Positions 43,973 through 52,783 are shown, numbered from the stretch's first letter. The stretch: 64,000 bases of DNA from Bacteroidales bacterium (GCA_003249955.1 QKHS01000042.1:115360-179359), one strand, 5' to 3'. Translations and numbers: made by a program. Notes: generated from the letters alone by a model not told the origin.

Positions 43973-44364
43973 ATATAAAAGTGATAATAAGTAAAAGAAT
44001 ATGCAGCTTTATAGCTGCCGGTTTTGTCGTTTTTTTCAGCCTGACTTTTTCTTCATGTTCCGAAGAATTTGAATACAACAAAACCCGCAAACTATTAATT
44101 AATTACAACTGGGAAATCAGGACTTATGTTGACTACAACCAGAACCAGACTACCGAATTCAGGAACGCTGTTTATGACTTTAAAGAAAACAACAGCCTGG
44201 TTAAGGTTTATGAGAACTCTGACAGTATCACTACCGCATGGGAGTTAAGCGCTGATTCACAATACCTGACAATAGGCTCCAACACGTTTAAGATAACTGA
44301 AATATCAAAACGCGTATTGTCATTGCGTTATGGCGAAATAGAGATCTTTTTCGTAAGGCTTTAA
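43969..44364 (+). CDS. lipoprotein of unknown function
   Basis: 131 residues with a basic N-terminus, a hydrophobic stretch and a lipobox (TFSSCS, Cys at about 30). The soluble part (about 40-131) alternates strands with conserved-looking W-E-I and Y-D-F-K motifs (NYNWEIRTYVDY, VYDFKENNSLV) in the manner of lipocalin-like lipoproteins. I do not recognise a function. It overlaps the MBL-fold gene by 4 bases. Confidence 0.6.
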   Translation: MNIKVIISKRICSFIAAGFVVFFSLTFSSCSEEFEYNKTRKLLINYNWEIRTYVDYNQNQTTEFRNAVYDFKENNSLVKVYENSDSITTAWELSADSQYLTIGSNTFKITEISKRVLSLRYGEIEIFFVRL

Positions 44365-44540
44365 AACGCTTAAACAAACAACTGTTCTGCATCAATACCG
44401 GTAAATTAGAACTTATAAAATATCATAAACATATAAAAGCCATTATTAGAGGATTCCGAGCCATTATATAAACTTCAATGCCAGACTTTTTAATTCTGAT
44501 AATAATGCTTAAAATGCAAGAATTTAAATATTATTATAAA

Positions 44541-44679
44541 TTATTCTTTTAACTTTTTTGCTTGCTCCGAAACCTGCTCAAGCAAAGCTTCTGGAGTATT
44601 ACACAAACCCAGGAATGAAAATATTTCATTCAAAAAAATAAATATTAATATCTTCTTGATTATCTTTTTCTTTTGTCAT
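44541..44679 (-). pseudogene. short gene remnant with a single-base frameshift
   Basis: On the minus strand, from ATG at 44679, translation reads MTKEKDNQEDINIYFF and then stops shortly after a run of seven T. Removing one T gives continuous reading into NEIFSFLGLCNTPEALLEQV and SEQAKKLKE, ending in a TAA at 44541-44543, a plausible 45-residue product. Either a broken small gene or a sequencing error in the homopolymer. No function is recognised. Confidence 0.35.
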
Positions 44680-44703
44680 TACCACAACTGAACCGCTTTT
44701 TGC

Positions 44704-45049
44704 GGTGAACTCGTGAACACCATTGAACCGAGTTTACGAGCTCGACGAAGTCAAAATAATTTTAAAGTGAACAAAAGAAACAAAAAGGCTAGGAAAAACA
44801 ATGGTTATTCGCTTTGCTCATGAAGGCTCCGCCGGTCAACCCGCCTCAATCAAAACAACAGAATTGTATGGCAACCGGACTAAAACAAAGTTCCATCACA
44901 CATACCTTTTAAACTTTGTTTTAGTGAATGACATAACAATGTCAGCTTGCCACAATTGGCTTCACCGCTCTTCGGGTCTAGTTGTTTTGATTTTACTCAC
45001 AGTCTTGTTTATTTTTAATGGTGTTCGTTAGCTGCTTCGCAGGTTCACC
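44704..45049. repeat. large nested inverted-repeat element
   Basis: Six complementary segments nest in order: 44704-44710/45043-45049 (7 bp), 44715-44724/45017-45026 (10 bp), 44848-44859/44981-44992 (12 bp), 44862-44874/44947-44957 (11 bp with a 2-base bulge), 44879-44892/44912-44925 (14 bp, loop of 19) and 44929-44934/44939-44944 (6 bp). The last two are adjacent stem-loops within the fourth, giving a branched fold. All but the fourth pair perfectly. It may be a structured RNA or a MITE-like element; the strand is undetermined. Confidence 0.6.
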
Positions 45050-45313
45050 TCCGGAGCTGGCTCGCCGTTTTTGCCTTTGGCGAACTTGCCTTCCGGGCTG
45101 CGGTTCCATGGCCTGCCCGCGTCGCTTTTCTGAATATTCTTCGCTATGTTTTTTTATTTAAAGCAGAGAAACGCTCCCCCAGAATTTCCTGCTTAATCCC
45201 CAAACTCTAAAAGTACCTAATATTTTATTGTATTTGCAATATGTTTTATGGTTTTCTAACAGCATCTGATTATCTGTTCTGTGTAAAAAAAACACGGGCG
45301 ATATATTCAAAAA

Positions 45314-45337
45314 AAAACCACCCCGAAGAGTGGTTTT
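45314..45337 (-). terminator. terminator of the M16 peptidase gene
   Basis: 8-bp stem (AAAACCAC/GTGGTTTT) with an 8-base loop, followed by a T run on the minus strand, 17 bases beyond the stop codon. Confidence 0.8.
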
Positions 45338-45354
45338 CCTTATTATAAGATTTT

Positions 45355-48156
45355 TTATTTCTCAGGTGCCAGATTAACTTTGACATAATTGCTTTTGTCA
45401 AAATATTTAACTGCTGCTGCTTTCATTGTTGCAATTGTGATTTTGTCAATCATTGCATTATAGTTTTTGTAATCGTCTGCTGTGATTTTGTTTTCATCCA
45501 GTTCAATCAGCATTCTTTTCCAGTAAGAGTTTTCTTTAACGTTGGTTTCAAATTCACGTTTTTCTTTCTCAACAACTTTTTGGATATCAACATCGTTAAG
45601 TCCGTCGGTCTGCAAGGAATTGATTATTCCGAAAATCTTTCCGCTCAGTTCTTTTTCTCTTTCGGGATCGCATGAGAAGAAAATAGTTACGACATAACCT
45701 TCGTGAGTTGTTTTAAAGCTTGAAGGATAAGCTCCGATTGTATAAACACCGCTTTCTTTTTCACGAATTTCTTCGAGTAAACGTGTAGATAATATTTTAC
45801 ATATTGCATCAAGTTCCAAACGGTTGTAAGCAGTATATTCAAACGATCCGCTGAAATTTATTACTTCCATGCATTTTGCATCTTTACCTTTATAAACTGT
45901 TTTTTCAATAACGCCTTTCGGAGCTCTGATTCCGAGATCAGCAAAAGTTTCGTTCTTTTCAACAATAGGTAAAGATCCCAGGTATTTCTCAATCAGTACT
46001 TTAGCTTCTTTAGGATCAATATTTCCTACAAAATAGAATGTAAAGTTACCCGGATCGCTGAAACGCTGATTGTAAATATATTTTACGCGTTTATAATTTG
46101 CTTCGTCAAGAATTTCAGGAGTAACAGGACGTTTACGCGGGTGATTGCTGCTCATTGTCCAACGCATTGTGTCTGCCCATGCTGACTGAGGGTCTAACAT
46201 AGAGTTTTCCAACATTCCTTTTTCTTTGTTTATGTAAGAATTAAATGCTGATTCGGAAATTCTTGGTTTTGTAAAAGATACGTGAATCATCTGAAGCAAC
46301 AATTCAAAATCTTTAACAGAGCATGAACCTGTAAAGCCTTCTGTAGTCTCACCGATATAAGGTTGGAGATTTGCATTTTTCCCTGACATATATTTTTGCA
46401 ATTCAGCCTTGTCAAAATCCCCTAAACCACTTTCCTGTGCAATGTCGGCAGCATATTTTGCCGAAATGTCATCTTTTTGATCGTAAAGAGAATATCCGCC
46501 AAAGCTCTTTGCTTCAAACAGTATTTCATCATCTTTAAAGTCGGTGGTTTTGAGAACAACTTTAACGCCGTTTTTCAAAGTCCATGTTTCATATCCTAGA
46601 TCTTTGTTTTTTACAACTTTGGCAACTTTACCTTTTTCCGGAAGGCTGCTTATAAGAGGTTTATCAGAAACTTTATCAACATAAGCATCAACTTTTATTG
46701 CAGATGCATCTTTATACATTTTTAACACTTCTGCTTCGGTAGGAACAACAACGCCTTCTTTTTCAGGAGTCAACACAACTATAACAGCATTTTTCTCGGT
46801 TGCCATTCCAGCTGCAAATTTGTTGATTTCATCAAGAGTAATAGTAGGAATATATTTTTTAAATAATTCATATTCATATTCAATTCCAGGGTACGGAGCA
46901 TGAGGAGCTAAATAATTAGCTTTGTATTCTTCCACGTAATTTTCTGATTTTTGTTTATCACGCTCGTTGTACATTTTCTCGATATTTTTCAAAAGAGATG
47001 CTTTTTCTCTTTCGAGTTCAGTAGCAGTGAAACCATGTTGTTTCATTCTTTCGTTCTCCATAACCAATGCTTCCATAGTTTTTTTGATATCGTTGTTCTG
47101 AACAACACCTATGCTTAAATACATTGATTTTGGTCCGATAAAATCGGTATAAGCAGCAAAGCCCTGAGCAAAAGGAGGATTTTCCAGAAGAGTAAGTTCT
47201 GATAATCTGTTTGAAATCATTGAACTGAATAACATTCCTATCATATCTTCGCGATAATCGGCAACAGTTACTTTAGGTTTCATCGGGTGTTTGTAGAAAA
47301 TCTCAACCATGCTTACCGGAGATTCGGGATCTGATGCAACACAAACCAAAGTTTCGTCATTATCAGGAATATCAGCATATACTCTTTCGCGTGGGTTTTC
47401 TTTCTTTTCAATCTTACTGAACAGAGCTTTTACTTTCATCTCCATTTCCTTGGCATCGAAATCACCTACAACTACGATAGCCATAAGATCCGGACGATAC
47501 CAGTCGCGGTAAAAACGACGTACTGCATCAGGATCACAACCATCAACAACTTCCATTGTTCCGATAGGTAGTCTCTGTGCATATTTTGAATTATGGAATA
47601 AAACTGTTAAAAACTTGCGCTGCATACGATCCATAGCTCCCTGACCCATACGCCATTCTTCATGAATTACGCCTCTTTCAGCTTCAATTTCTTCAGTCTC
47701 AAGACTTACCTGAGAAGCCCAGTCGAACAAAACCAATAATCCTTTGTCAACAAACTCAGGGTTGTCTGTAGGAACCTTTATTCCATAAACGGTTTCGTCA
47801 AAACCGGTATATGCATTTACTTCCGGTCCGAACTTCATTCCTAATGATTCCAGGTAATTTACCAACTCGTGTTTCGGGAAATCTTTTGTCCCGTTAAAAG
47901 CCATATGCTCGTTAAAGTGAGCCAGACCTTGCTGATCATCATCCTCAAGAACAGAGCCTGCATTTACAACCAGTGTAAACTCTGCACGATTTTCAGGAGT
48001 CGGATTAGACCTGATGTAATACTTCATTCCGTTGTCAAGAGTTCCGGTAAGAACTTTTGAGTCGTTCGGCAGTTTGTCAGTAAGCTCCATGCCCTGTGCA
48101 AAAACTGCTGAAATGCTGATTATTAAGCTCAGCAGTACAAGTGTTAGTTTTTTCAT
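45355..48156 (-). CDS. M16-family (pitrilysin-like) metallopeptidase
   Basis: 933-residue exported zinc protease with signal peptide (MKKLTLVLLSLIISISAVFA). The inverted zinc motif is HFNEH at about 80-84 with the distal Glu in ETEEIEAERGVIHEEWR (about 155-170). Four M16-type lobes are expected; the second half (about 500-933) lacks an HxxEH and is the usual inactive partner lobe. It resembles large periplasmic M16 peptidases of Bacteroidota that degrade peptides. A -7 box lies upstream and a clear terminator follows. It appears to be a single-gene transcript. Confidence 0.92.
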   Translation of the reverse strand: MKKLTLVLLSLIISISAVFAQGMELTDKLPNDSKVLTGTLDNGMKYYIRSNPTPENRAEFTLVVNAGSVLEDDDQQGLAHFNEHMAFNGTKDFPKHELVNYLESLGMKFGPEVNAYTGFDETVYGIKVPTDNPEFVDKGLLVLFDWASQVSLETEEIEAERGVIHEEWRMGQGAMDRMQRKFLTVLFHNSKYAQRLPIGTMEVVDGCDPDAVRRFYRDWYRPDLMAIVVVGDFDAKEMEMKVKALFSKIEKKENPRERVYADIPDNDETLVCVASDPESPVSMVEIFYKHPMKPKVTVADYREDMIGMLFSSMISNRLSELTLLENPPFAQGFAAYTDFIGPKSMYLSIGVVQNNDIKKTMEALVMENERMKQHGFTATELEREKASLLKNIEKMYNERDKQKSENYVEEYKANYLAPHAPYPGIEYEYELFKKYIPTITLDEINKFAAGMATEKNAVIVVLTPEKEGVVVPTEAEVLKMYKDASAIKVDAYVDKVSDKPLISSLPEKGKVAKVVKNKDLGYETWTLKNGVKVVLKTTDFKDDEILFEAKSFGGYSLYDQKDDISAKYAADIAQESGLGDFDKAELQKYMSGKNANLQPYIGETTEGFTGSCSVKDFELLLQMIHVSFTKPRISESAFNSYINKEKGMLENSMLDPQSAWADTMRWTMSSNHPRKRPVTPEILDEANYKRVKYIYNQRFSDPGNFTFYFVGNIDPKEAKVLIEKYLGSLPIVEKNETFADLGIRAPKGVIEKTVYKGKDAKCMEVINFSGSFEYTAYNRLELDAICKILSTRLLEEIREKESGVYTIGAYPSSFKTTHEGYVVTIFFSCDPEREKELSGKIFGIINSLQTDGLNDVDIQKVVEKEKREFETNVKENSYWKRMLIELDENKITADDYKNYNAMIDKITIATMKAAAVKYFDKSNYVKVNLAPEK

Positions 48157-48186
48157 ATCAGTTACTTTGAAAATTTGAATTTGTCA

Positions 48187-48194
48187 CAAAAATA
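48187..48194 (-). promoter_or_regulatory. -7 box of the M16 peptidase gene
   Basis: Minus-strand TATTTTTG fits TAnnTTTG, 30 bases ahead of the start at 48156. No -33 TTTG recognised. Confidence 0.4.
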
Positions 48195-48331
48195 AAAAGA
48201 TAATCGTTATTATGGTAATACTTACCGGATTAATGCTTAAAATTTTGTTAAGGAGAATACAAAGGAATACACCTGCGGTATTGCTTACAAAGTTACTTAG
48301 ATTTAGCAAAACCTGAAAGTGGGTTTTAGTT

Positions 48332-49147
48332 TCAACTCTCCGGAAAAAACAGGTCAAACTTCAATTGATTTATACCAGTATTTCCACCGTTTGATTTGTT
48401 CTCTTTTTTATCTTCAGAAAGTTCTTCTTCGTGAAAGGGCTTAACTGGTTCAGGATTTTCTTCATTTACCGGTTCGCATAATTCTATAGTCATTCCCAAC
48501 CCGGCAAACAAACCCTTTTGCTCATCAAAATCAAGATCCTGATATTCTGCTTCAAAATATGAATAAATCTCGTTTATAAGTTTGTCTGTCTCCTGCCTTA
48601 TACCATCTATACCCTCAACTTCCGCACGTTTAACATTAAACTTATTTGTTTTTTTCTCCCAGGCTTCTTTAAACTTCTCGACCCATACTTTAACCGCTCC
48701 TATGGAAGGGTTTGCAAAGTACTTCCCGCCTGTCCCCACACGCATGGAATCAGACGTAAAAAGAGAATCTGCAACTTGCAGCAGTTCTTCACCGTTTTCG
48801 ACGGAAGGAATTGTAAACGGATAAGTAAGCCCGTAAAAATTTGCTGTAGCTGCAGGTAATTCACCACGATCTATTGCCATTTGCATTGTTACAAAGTAGT
48901 GATTAACAAAAATCCTTGCCTTGGCAAATAAATCGTTATATTCTTTGTCCTGTTTTTCCTGTTCTTTGCTCAGAAAATCTTCGTAGGCTTTCATTTTTTC
49001 GAAAATCGAATAGTATTTCCCGATTTTCAATAATTGCTCTTCAGTAAAAGCAGACTCTTCCCCCTCAACTACCGGCAGCTTTTCATAAAAAGCTTTCAGT
49101 ATTTGCAACCTCGCGGCATCTGTCGGTACATATACAAGTTTAAACAT
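48332..49147 (-). CDS. protein of unknown function, helical
   Basis: Not recognised. 271 residues with no signal peptide or membrane segment, rich in Lys and Glu, with a long helical middle (EKMKAYEDFLSKEQEKQDKEYNDL) and a charged, low-complexity C-terminal region (SEDKKENKSNGGNTGI) before a final hydrophobic LKFDLFFPES. It may be cytosolic. A minus-strand -7 box at 49165-49172 precedes it. The M16 gene lies downstream on the same strand after 175 bases, and pyrH is divergent on its other side. Confidence 0.6.
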   Translation of the reverse strand: MFKLVYVPTDAARLQILKAFYEKLPVVEGEESAFTEEQLLKIGKYYSIFEKMKAYEDFLSKEQEKQDKEYNDLFAKARIFVNHYFVTMQMAIDRGELPAATANFYGLTYPFTIPSVENGEELLQVADSLFTSDSMRVGTGGKYFANPSIGAVKVWVEKFKEAWEKKTNKFNVKRAEVEGIDGIRQETDKLINEIYSYFEAEYQDLDFDEQKGLFAGLGMTIELCEPVNEENPEPVKPFHEEELSEDKKENKSNGGNTGINQLKFDLFFPES

Positions 49148-49164
49148 AGCAATTATTTGTTATG

Positions 49165-49172
49165 CAAATTTA
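49165..49172 (-). promoter_or_regulatory. -7 box upstream of the 271-residue unknown gene
   Basis: Minus-strand TAAATTTG fits TAnnTTTG, 17 bases ahead of the start at 49147. No -33 element recognised. Confidence 0.4.
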
Positions 49173-49230
49173 TAATCTTAGTTCTACATTTTTGTTTACA
49201 GATTATTAAAGTAGTTAACAGTTTTTTGTT

Positions 49231-49238
49231 TATTTTTG
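49231..49238 (+). promoter_or_regulatory. -7 box of pyrH
   Basis: TATTTTTG fits TAnnTTTG, 16 bases ahead of ATG 49255. The leader would be very short. A nearer ATG at 49248 opens only a six-codon peptide. Confidence 0.4.
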
Positions 49239-49254
49239 TGCCTGAAAATGAAAA

Positions 49255-49965
49255 ATGATGAAATTTAAAAGAATTTTATTAAAATTAAGCGGCGAATCAC
49301 TTGCAGGAGATGGCAAGCAGGGTTTGGACGAAAAAAGGCTTCTGGAATATGCCACACAAATAAAAAATATTGCCGGATTAGGGATTGAAATTGGTATTGT
49401 AATTGGCGGTGGCAATATTTTTCGTGGATTATCCGGTCAAAGCAAAGGTTTCGACAGGGTAAAAGGGGATCAGATGGGAATGTTGGCTACTGTAATAAAT
49501 TCTCTGGCTTTACAAAGCGGACTTGAATCTATAGGGGTAAAAGCGAAAGTTTTTACAGCAGTAAGTGTTGAATCTATAGGCGACAGATATGCAAAACACA
49601 GAGTTATGGAAGCTTTCTCAAAAGGATATATATGCATATTTTCAGGCGGAACAGGCAATCCGTATTTTTCAACAGATACAGCTTCGGCTCTGCGTGCAAT
49701 AGAAACAGAATCGGACGTTTTTCTTAAAGGCACAAGGGTTGACGGAGTTTACACTGCCGACCCTGAAAAAGATCCTTCAGCAGTAAAATTTGACACAATT
49801 ACTTTTGATGAAGTTTACGAAAAAAATCTAAAAGTAATGGATTTAACTTCTTTTACTCTTTGTAAAGAAAACAATATGCCGGTAATTGTGTTTGATATGG
49901 ACACTCCCGGAAATCTGGAGAAGGTGGTAAAGAATGAAAAGATAGGAACATTAATAACTAACTAA
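49255..49965 (+). CDS. pyrH: UMP kinase (uridylate kinase)
   Basis: Phosphorylates UMP to UDP in pyrimidine synthesis; hexameric cytosolic enzyme of the amino-acid-kinase fold. The 236-residue chain has the ATP loop KLSGESLAGDGKQGLD, the GGGNIFRG motif, DRVKGDQMGMLATVINSLAL and GTRVDGVYTADPEKDP. Two adjacent ATGs (49255, 49258) can start it. frr follows at 50030, the common pyrH-frr order; a possible -7 box in the gap suggests frr also has its own promoter. Confidence 0.96.
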   Translation: MMKFKRILLKLSGESLAGDGKQGLDEKRLLEYATQIKNIAGLGIEIGIVIGGGNIFRGLSGQSKGFDRVKGDQMGMLATVINSLALQSGLESIGVKAKVFTAVSVESIGDRYAKHRVMEAFSKGYICIFSGGTGNPYFSTDTASALRAIETESDVFLKGTRVDGVYTADPEKDPSAVKFDTITFDEVYEKNLKVMDLTSFTLCKENNMPVIVFDMDTPGNLEKVVKNEKIGTLITN

Positions 49966-50003
49966 ATTAAAAAGGCGGCATTATTTATCAGATCGTACTG
50001 ATT

Positions 50004-50011
50004 TAATTTTG
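50004..50011 (+). promoter_or_regulatory. -7 box of frr
   Basis: TAATTTTG fits TAnnTTTG, 18 bases ahead of ATG 50030. It overlaps a TTG that could start a longer frame and so argues against that start. Confidence 0.4.
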
Positions 50012-50029
50012 CAAAAAAAGAATTATTAT

Positions 50030-50590
50030 ATGGAAGAGTTAGATTTATACATCGAAGCAGCAAAAGAAGGGATGGAAGCGGCAATTGACCATCTGGAAAA
50101 GGATTTGACAAAGATTAGAGCAGGCAAAGCGACTCCTGCAATGCTTGACAGTGTAAAAGTTGAGTATTACGGGGTTGTTTCCCCTATATCTCAGGTTGCA
50201 AACATAACTACTCCTGATGCAAAGACAATTTTCATACAGCCCTGGGACAAAAGCGTTATATCTACTATAGAAAAAGCTATAATGGCTGCAAATCTGGGAT
50301 TTAATCCTTCAAATAACGGGGAAGTAATCAGAATCCTGGTACCGCCTTTGACCGAAGAAAGACGTATTCAACTGGCAAAACAGGTAAAAGCTTTGGGTGA
50401 AAATGCAAAAATTGCAGTTCGTAACCAGCGCCGCGATGCTATAGAGGAGTTTAAGAAACTTAAAAAGGACGGTCTATCCGAAGACGAAGCAAAAAATGCA
50501 GAACAGGATGTGCACAAAACTCATGAAGATTTTATTAAAAAAATTGATATAGTTGTTGCTGCAAAAGAAAAAGAAATTATGACTGTATAG
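50030..50590 (+). CDS. frr: ribosome recycling factor
   Basis: Releases ribosomes from mRNA after termination, together with EF-G. The chain is 186 residues from ATG 50030 (MEELDLYIEAAKEG); I prefer this to an upstream TTG at 50009 because it gives the family length of about 185 and clears the -7 box. The motifs LEKDLTKIRAGKATPAMLD, VANITTPDAKTIFIQPWDKS, NNGEVIRILVPPLTEERR and VRNQRRDAIEEFKKLKKDG are all present. A terminator follows. Cytosolic and essential. Confidence 0.96.
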   Translation: MEELDLYIEAAKEGMEAAIDHLEKDLTKIRAGKATPAMLDSVKVEYYGVVSPISQVANITTPDAKTIFIQPWDKSVISTIEKAIMAANLGFNPSNNGEVIRILVPPLTEERRIQLAKQVKALGENAKIAVRNQRRDAIEEFKKLKKDGLSEDEAKNAEQDVHKTHEDFIKKIDIVVAAKEKEIMTV

Positions 50591-50655
50591 GTCTGATATA
50601 TGCAGGGTTATTTTTTTCTTAAATTCTGACCTGACATTATTACATTACAAAATTA

Positions 50656-50689
50656 AAAAAAGTGCATGCAGAAATGTGTGCACTTTTTT
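50656..50689 (+). terminator. terminator of frr
   Basis: 11-bp stem (AAAAAAGTGCA/TGCACTTTTTT) with a 12-base loop, ending in a T run on the plus strand, 65 bases beyond the frr stop. Confidence 0.8.
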
Positions 50690-50733
50690 CATACTTAATA
50701 TTACTAGGGATTGCGGTTTTATCCACACAAAAT

Positions 50734-50766
50734 AAATCCGGCAGAAAGAATCTTTCTGCCGGATTT
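50734..50766 (-). terminator. terminator of the DEAD-box helicase gene
   Basis: A 16-bp complementary stem (50734-50749 with 50751-50766) around a 1-base centre, so a smaller real loop is formed. The minus-strand side is followed by ATTTTG. It lies 44 bases past the helicase stop. Confidence 0.75.
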
Positions 50767-50809
50767 GTCATATACCTTGGAGCCTGTAAAGGCTAAAGGT
50801 CTGTATTTT

Positions 50810-52126
50810 CTATGATTTTCCGCTTCTTTTAACGTATTTGCGCTTTGCTTTGCTTTTCAGGCCTCCTGAGTTTGTTTTCCGGCGTTTTTCACTTTTTTCG
50901 TGATATGCTCCTCCTGATTTTTTAATATCAGGTGTTTTATTTATAGCCTTTTGATTGTTCGCAGGTTTTTCTTCTTCCATCAAAATTCCGGAAACAGGAA
51001 TTCCCGAAGGAAGCGGTTCTTCTGTAATATTGGTACCTGCTATTTGCTTAATCTCTCCGTATATTTCACTCTCGTAAGAGCTTATCATCATCACTGAATT
51101 ACCTTCTTTGTCGGCACGCCCTGTACGTCCTATACGGTGAATATAGTCCGCTGCTATTTCGGGAGGCGAAATATTTATAACATGAGAAATATCCGAGAAA
51201 TCGAGGCCTCTGGCAACAACATCGGTAGCAACGAGAATGCGTATTTTACCTTTTTCAAAATTCTTAATTGCATTAAACCTGAAGTTCTGCGATTTATTTG
51301 AATGTATAACCCCGATTTCTTCCGGAAAGTCCGCAGCCAGTTTTTCGTAAAGATAATCTGCGTGTTTTTTACTGGCCACAAAAACAAGATTTTTAACAAA
51401 CTCTTCTTTATTTGCCAGAAGAACTTTAAGAAGTTCCAGCTTCGTGTTAAAATTAGGGACAAAATAAATTTTCTGAGCAATTTTCCCGACCGGAGTACTC
51501 TGCTCGTCAACTTCTACCTTTTCGGGTTTGTTAAAGTATGTATCTATAAAGTTGTTTACTTCTTCACTTAATGTTGAAGAAAACATAAGATGCTGGCGTT
51601 TTGACGGAAGCATTTCGAAAATCTGTTCTAATTGTGGCCTGAATCCAAGACTTAACATTTCGTCAACTTCGTCAATAATTACTTTTTTAATACTGTTAAG
51701 TCGTAAAACTCCGGTTACAGCTATGTCATACAGTCTTCCGGGTGTTCCGATAATAATATCTGCGCCCCCTTCATAAACATATTCTTTCTGGGTATTGATA
51801 TTAGCACCTCCAAAAACACCTTTAATTCTTACATTTTTATATTTACAAAGTTTTTCTGCTTCCTGCTTTACCTGAATAACCAACTCACGCGTAGGAACAA
51901 TAATAATTACACGCGGATGCTTTTGTGTTGAAAACTCCAGTTGGTTTATAACCGGCAACAGATATGCAAATGTTTTACCTGTACCTGTCTGTGCAATTCC
52001 AACCACATCGCTGCCGGCGGTAATTCTTCTGAAACACTTTTGCTGTATGGGTGTAGGATAAACAAACTCCATATCTTCCAAAGCATTCAGCAATGGAGTC
52101 GAAACTCTTAATTCTGCAAAATTCAC
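50810..52126 (-). CDS. DEAD-box family ATP-dependent RNA helicase
   Basis: 438-residue RNA helicase that remodels RNA, ribosomal precursors or cold-stabilised structures. Q motif region with FVYPTPIQQKCF, Walker A AQTGTGKT (Lys at about 51), motif Ia PTRELVIQ, TPGR, motif II as DEVD (152-155), motif III as SST rather than SAT, and the C-terminal HRIGRTGR. A charged Lys/Arg-rich C-terminal tail (about 385-438, KSKAKRKYVKRSGKS) probably binds RNA. The DEVD and SST forms are uncommon but conservative. A terminator follows and a -7 box precedes it. Confidence 0.93.
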   Translation of the reverse strand: MNFAELRVSTPLLNALEDMEFVYPTPIQQKCFRRITAGSDVVGIAQTGTGKTFAYLLPVINQLEFSTQKHPRVIIIVPTRELVIQVKQEAEKLCKYKNVRIKGVFGGANINTQKEYVYEGGADIIIGTPGRLYDIAVTGVLRLNSIKKVIIDEVDEMLSLGFRPQLEQIFEMLPSKRQHLMFSSTLSEEVNNFIDTYFNKPEKVEVDEQSTPVGKIAQKIYFVPNFNTKLELLKVLLANKEEFVKNLVFVASKKHADYLYEKLAADFPEEIGVIHSNKSQNFRFNAIKNFEKGKIRILVATDVVARGLDFSDISHVINISPPEIAADYIHRIGRTGRADKEGNSVMMISSYESEIYGEIKQIAGTNITEEPLPSGIPVSGILMEEEKPANNQKAINKTPDIKKSGGAYHEKSEKRRKTNSGGLKSKAKRKYVKRSGKS

Positions 52127-52148
52127 TTTCTATAAATTTAATTTGCCG

Positions 52149-52156
52149 CAAAAGTA
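52149..52156 (-). promoter_or_regulatory. -7 box of the DEAD-box helicase gene
   Basis: Minus-strand TACTTTTG fits TAnnTTTG, 22 bases ahead of the start at 52126. No -33 element recognised. Confidence 0.35.
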
Positions 52157-52234
52157 CAAAAAATGAGTGAGCTTACCTAATCCTGAAAAATCAGGATAAA
52201 ACAGAAAATATGCCCGGCAAAAACAGACAATCCG

Positions 52235-52582
52235 CTACTGCAGAAACTTAAAAGCTTCCGAAATTTCAGCGGATTCTTTACGTATCTGGCCAATACCTAT
52301 AACACCGCCTGAAAATCCCGAAGTCCCTGAAGAAAATCTGACTTTCATTACATCTACAGAAATATTAAACTTAAAGTATTTGGAGAAGGCTCCGAAAAGA
52401 AGTCGCATAGTTCTGTTTCCTTTTTCATAAACTCCGCTGATAATTGTTCCTTCAATAAGTTTATAGCCTCTTTTTACCATTACCGTGCTTACAGCATTGG
52501 CGAGTTCATTATCGCTGTCACATTGAAAAACATGAATAAAATTGTCTGAGTTCTGTACTTCATTTGAAATAAATCTGATCAT
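52235..52582 (-). CDS. small protein of unknown function
   Basis: Not recognised. 115 residues, no signal peptide. It reads MIRFISNEVQNSDNFIHVFQ with a hydrophobic mid-section (KFNISVDVMKVRF) and a Gly/Ser-rich stretch (SSGTSGFSGGVIGIGQI), a pattern of a compact beta-rich or lipid-associated domain. A -7 box lies at 52606-52613 and the gene seems to be alone. Confidence 0.5.
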   Translation of the reverse strand: MIRFISNEVQNSDNFIHVFQCDSDNELANAVSTVMVKRGYKLIEGTIISGVYEKGNRTMRLLFGAFSKYFKFNISVDVMKVRFSSGTSGFSGGVIGIGQIRKESAEISEAFKFLQ

Positions 52583-52605
52583 GGTTAAATTTTTATGGTT
52601 ATATG

Positions 52606-52613
52606 CAAATATA
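52606..52613 (-). promoter_or_regulatory. -7 box of the 115-residue unknown gene
   Basis: Minus-strand TATATTTG fits TAnnTTTG, 23 bases ahead of the start at 52582. No -33 element recognised. Confidence 0.35.
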
Positions 52614-52738
52614 TAAATTTGGCAAATCCTGTAAAAGAATAATTAATGATAGGTATTTAGTAAGGAGAAAAATATTCCTGAGATTATATCTTTTTTCTTA
52701 GTTATTCCATATCTGAAAAATATTTATATTAATAAAAA

Positions 52739-52760
52739 AAGCCTCGCAAATACGAGGCTT
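52739..52760 (-). terminator. terminator of the cold-shock gene
   Basis: 8-bp stem (AAGCCTCG/CGAGGCTT) with a 6-base loop, followed by a T run on the minus strand, 23 bases beyond the stop codon. Confidence 0.85.
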
Positions 52761-52783
52761 TCTAAGATGTTATGCATTCTATA

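Larger units (their letters stand above)
44365..45290. other. about 1 kb without a clear gene; contains a frameshifted mini-gene and a nested inverted repeat
   Basis: No convincing full gene. The left part is AT-rich with a remnant short gene (44541-44679, minus). From about 44700 the sequence is more GC-rich and palindromic. A 76-codon rightward frame at 44801-45031 spans the inverted repeat and I regard it as non-coding. A minus-strand terminator for the M16 peptidase gene follows at 45314-45337. Confidence 0.6.

Noticed and set aside
44801-45031. 76-codon rightward open frame across the inverted repeat
   Set aside because: It spans both arms of the nested inverted repeat and gives a low-quality peptide with no recognisable domain. 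I treat it as a non-coding by-product of the element.
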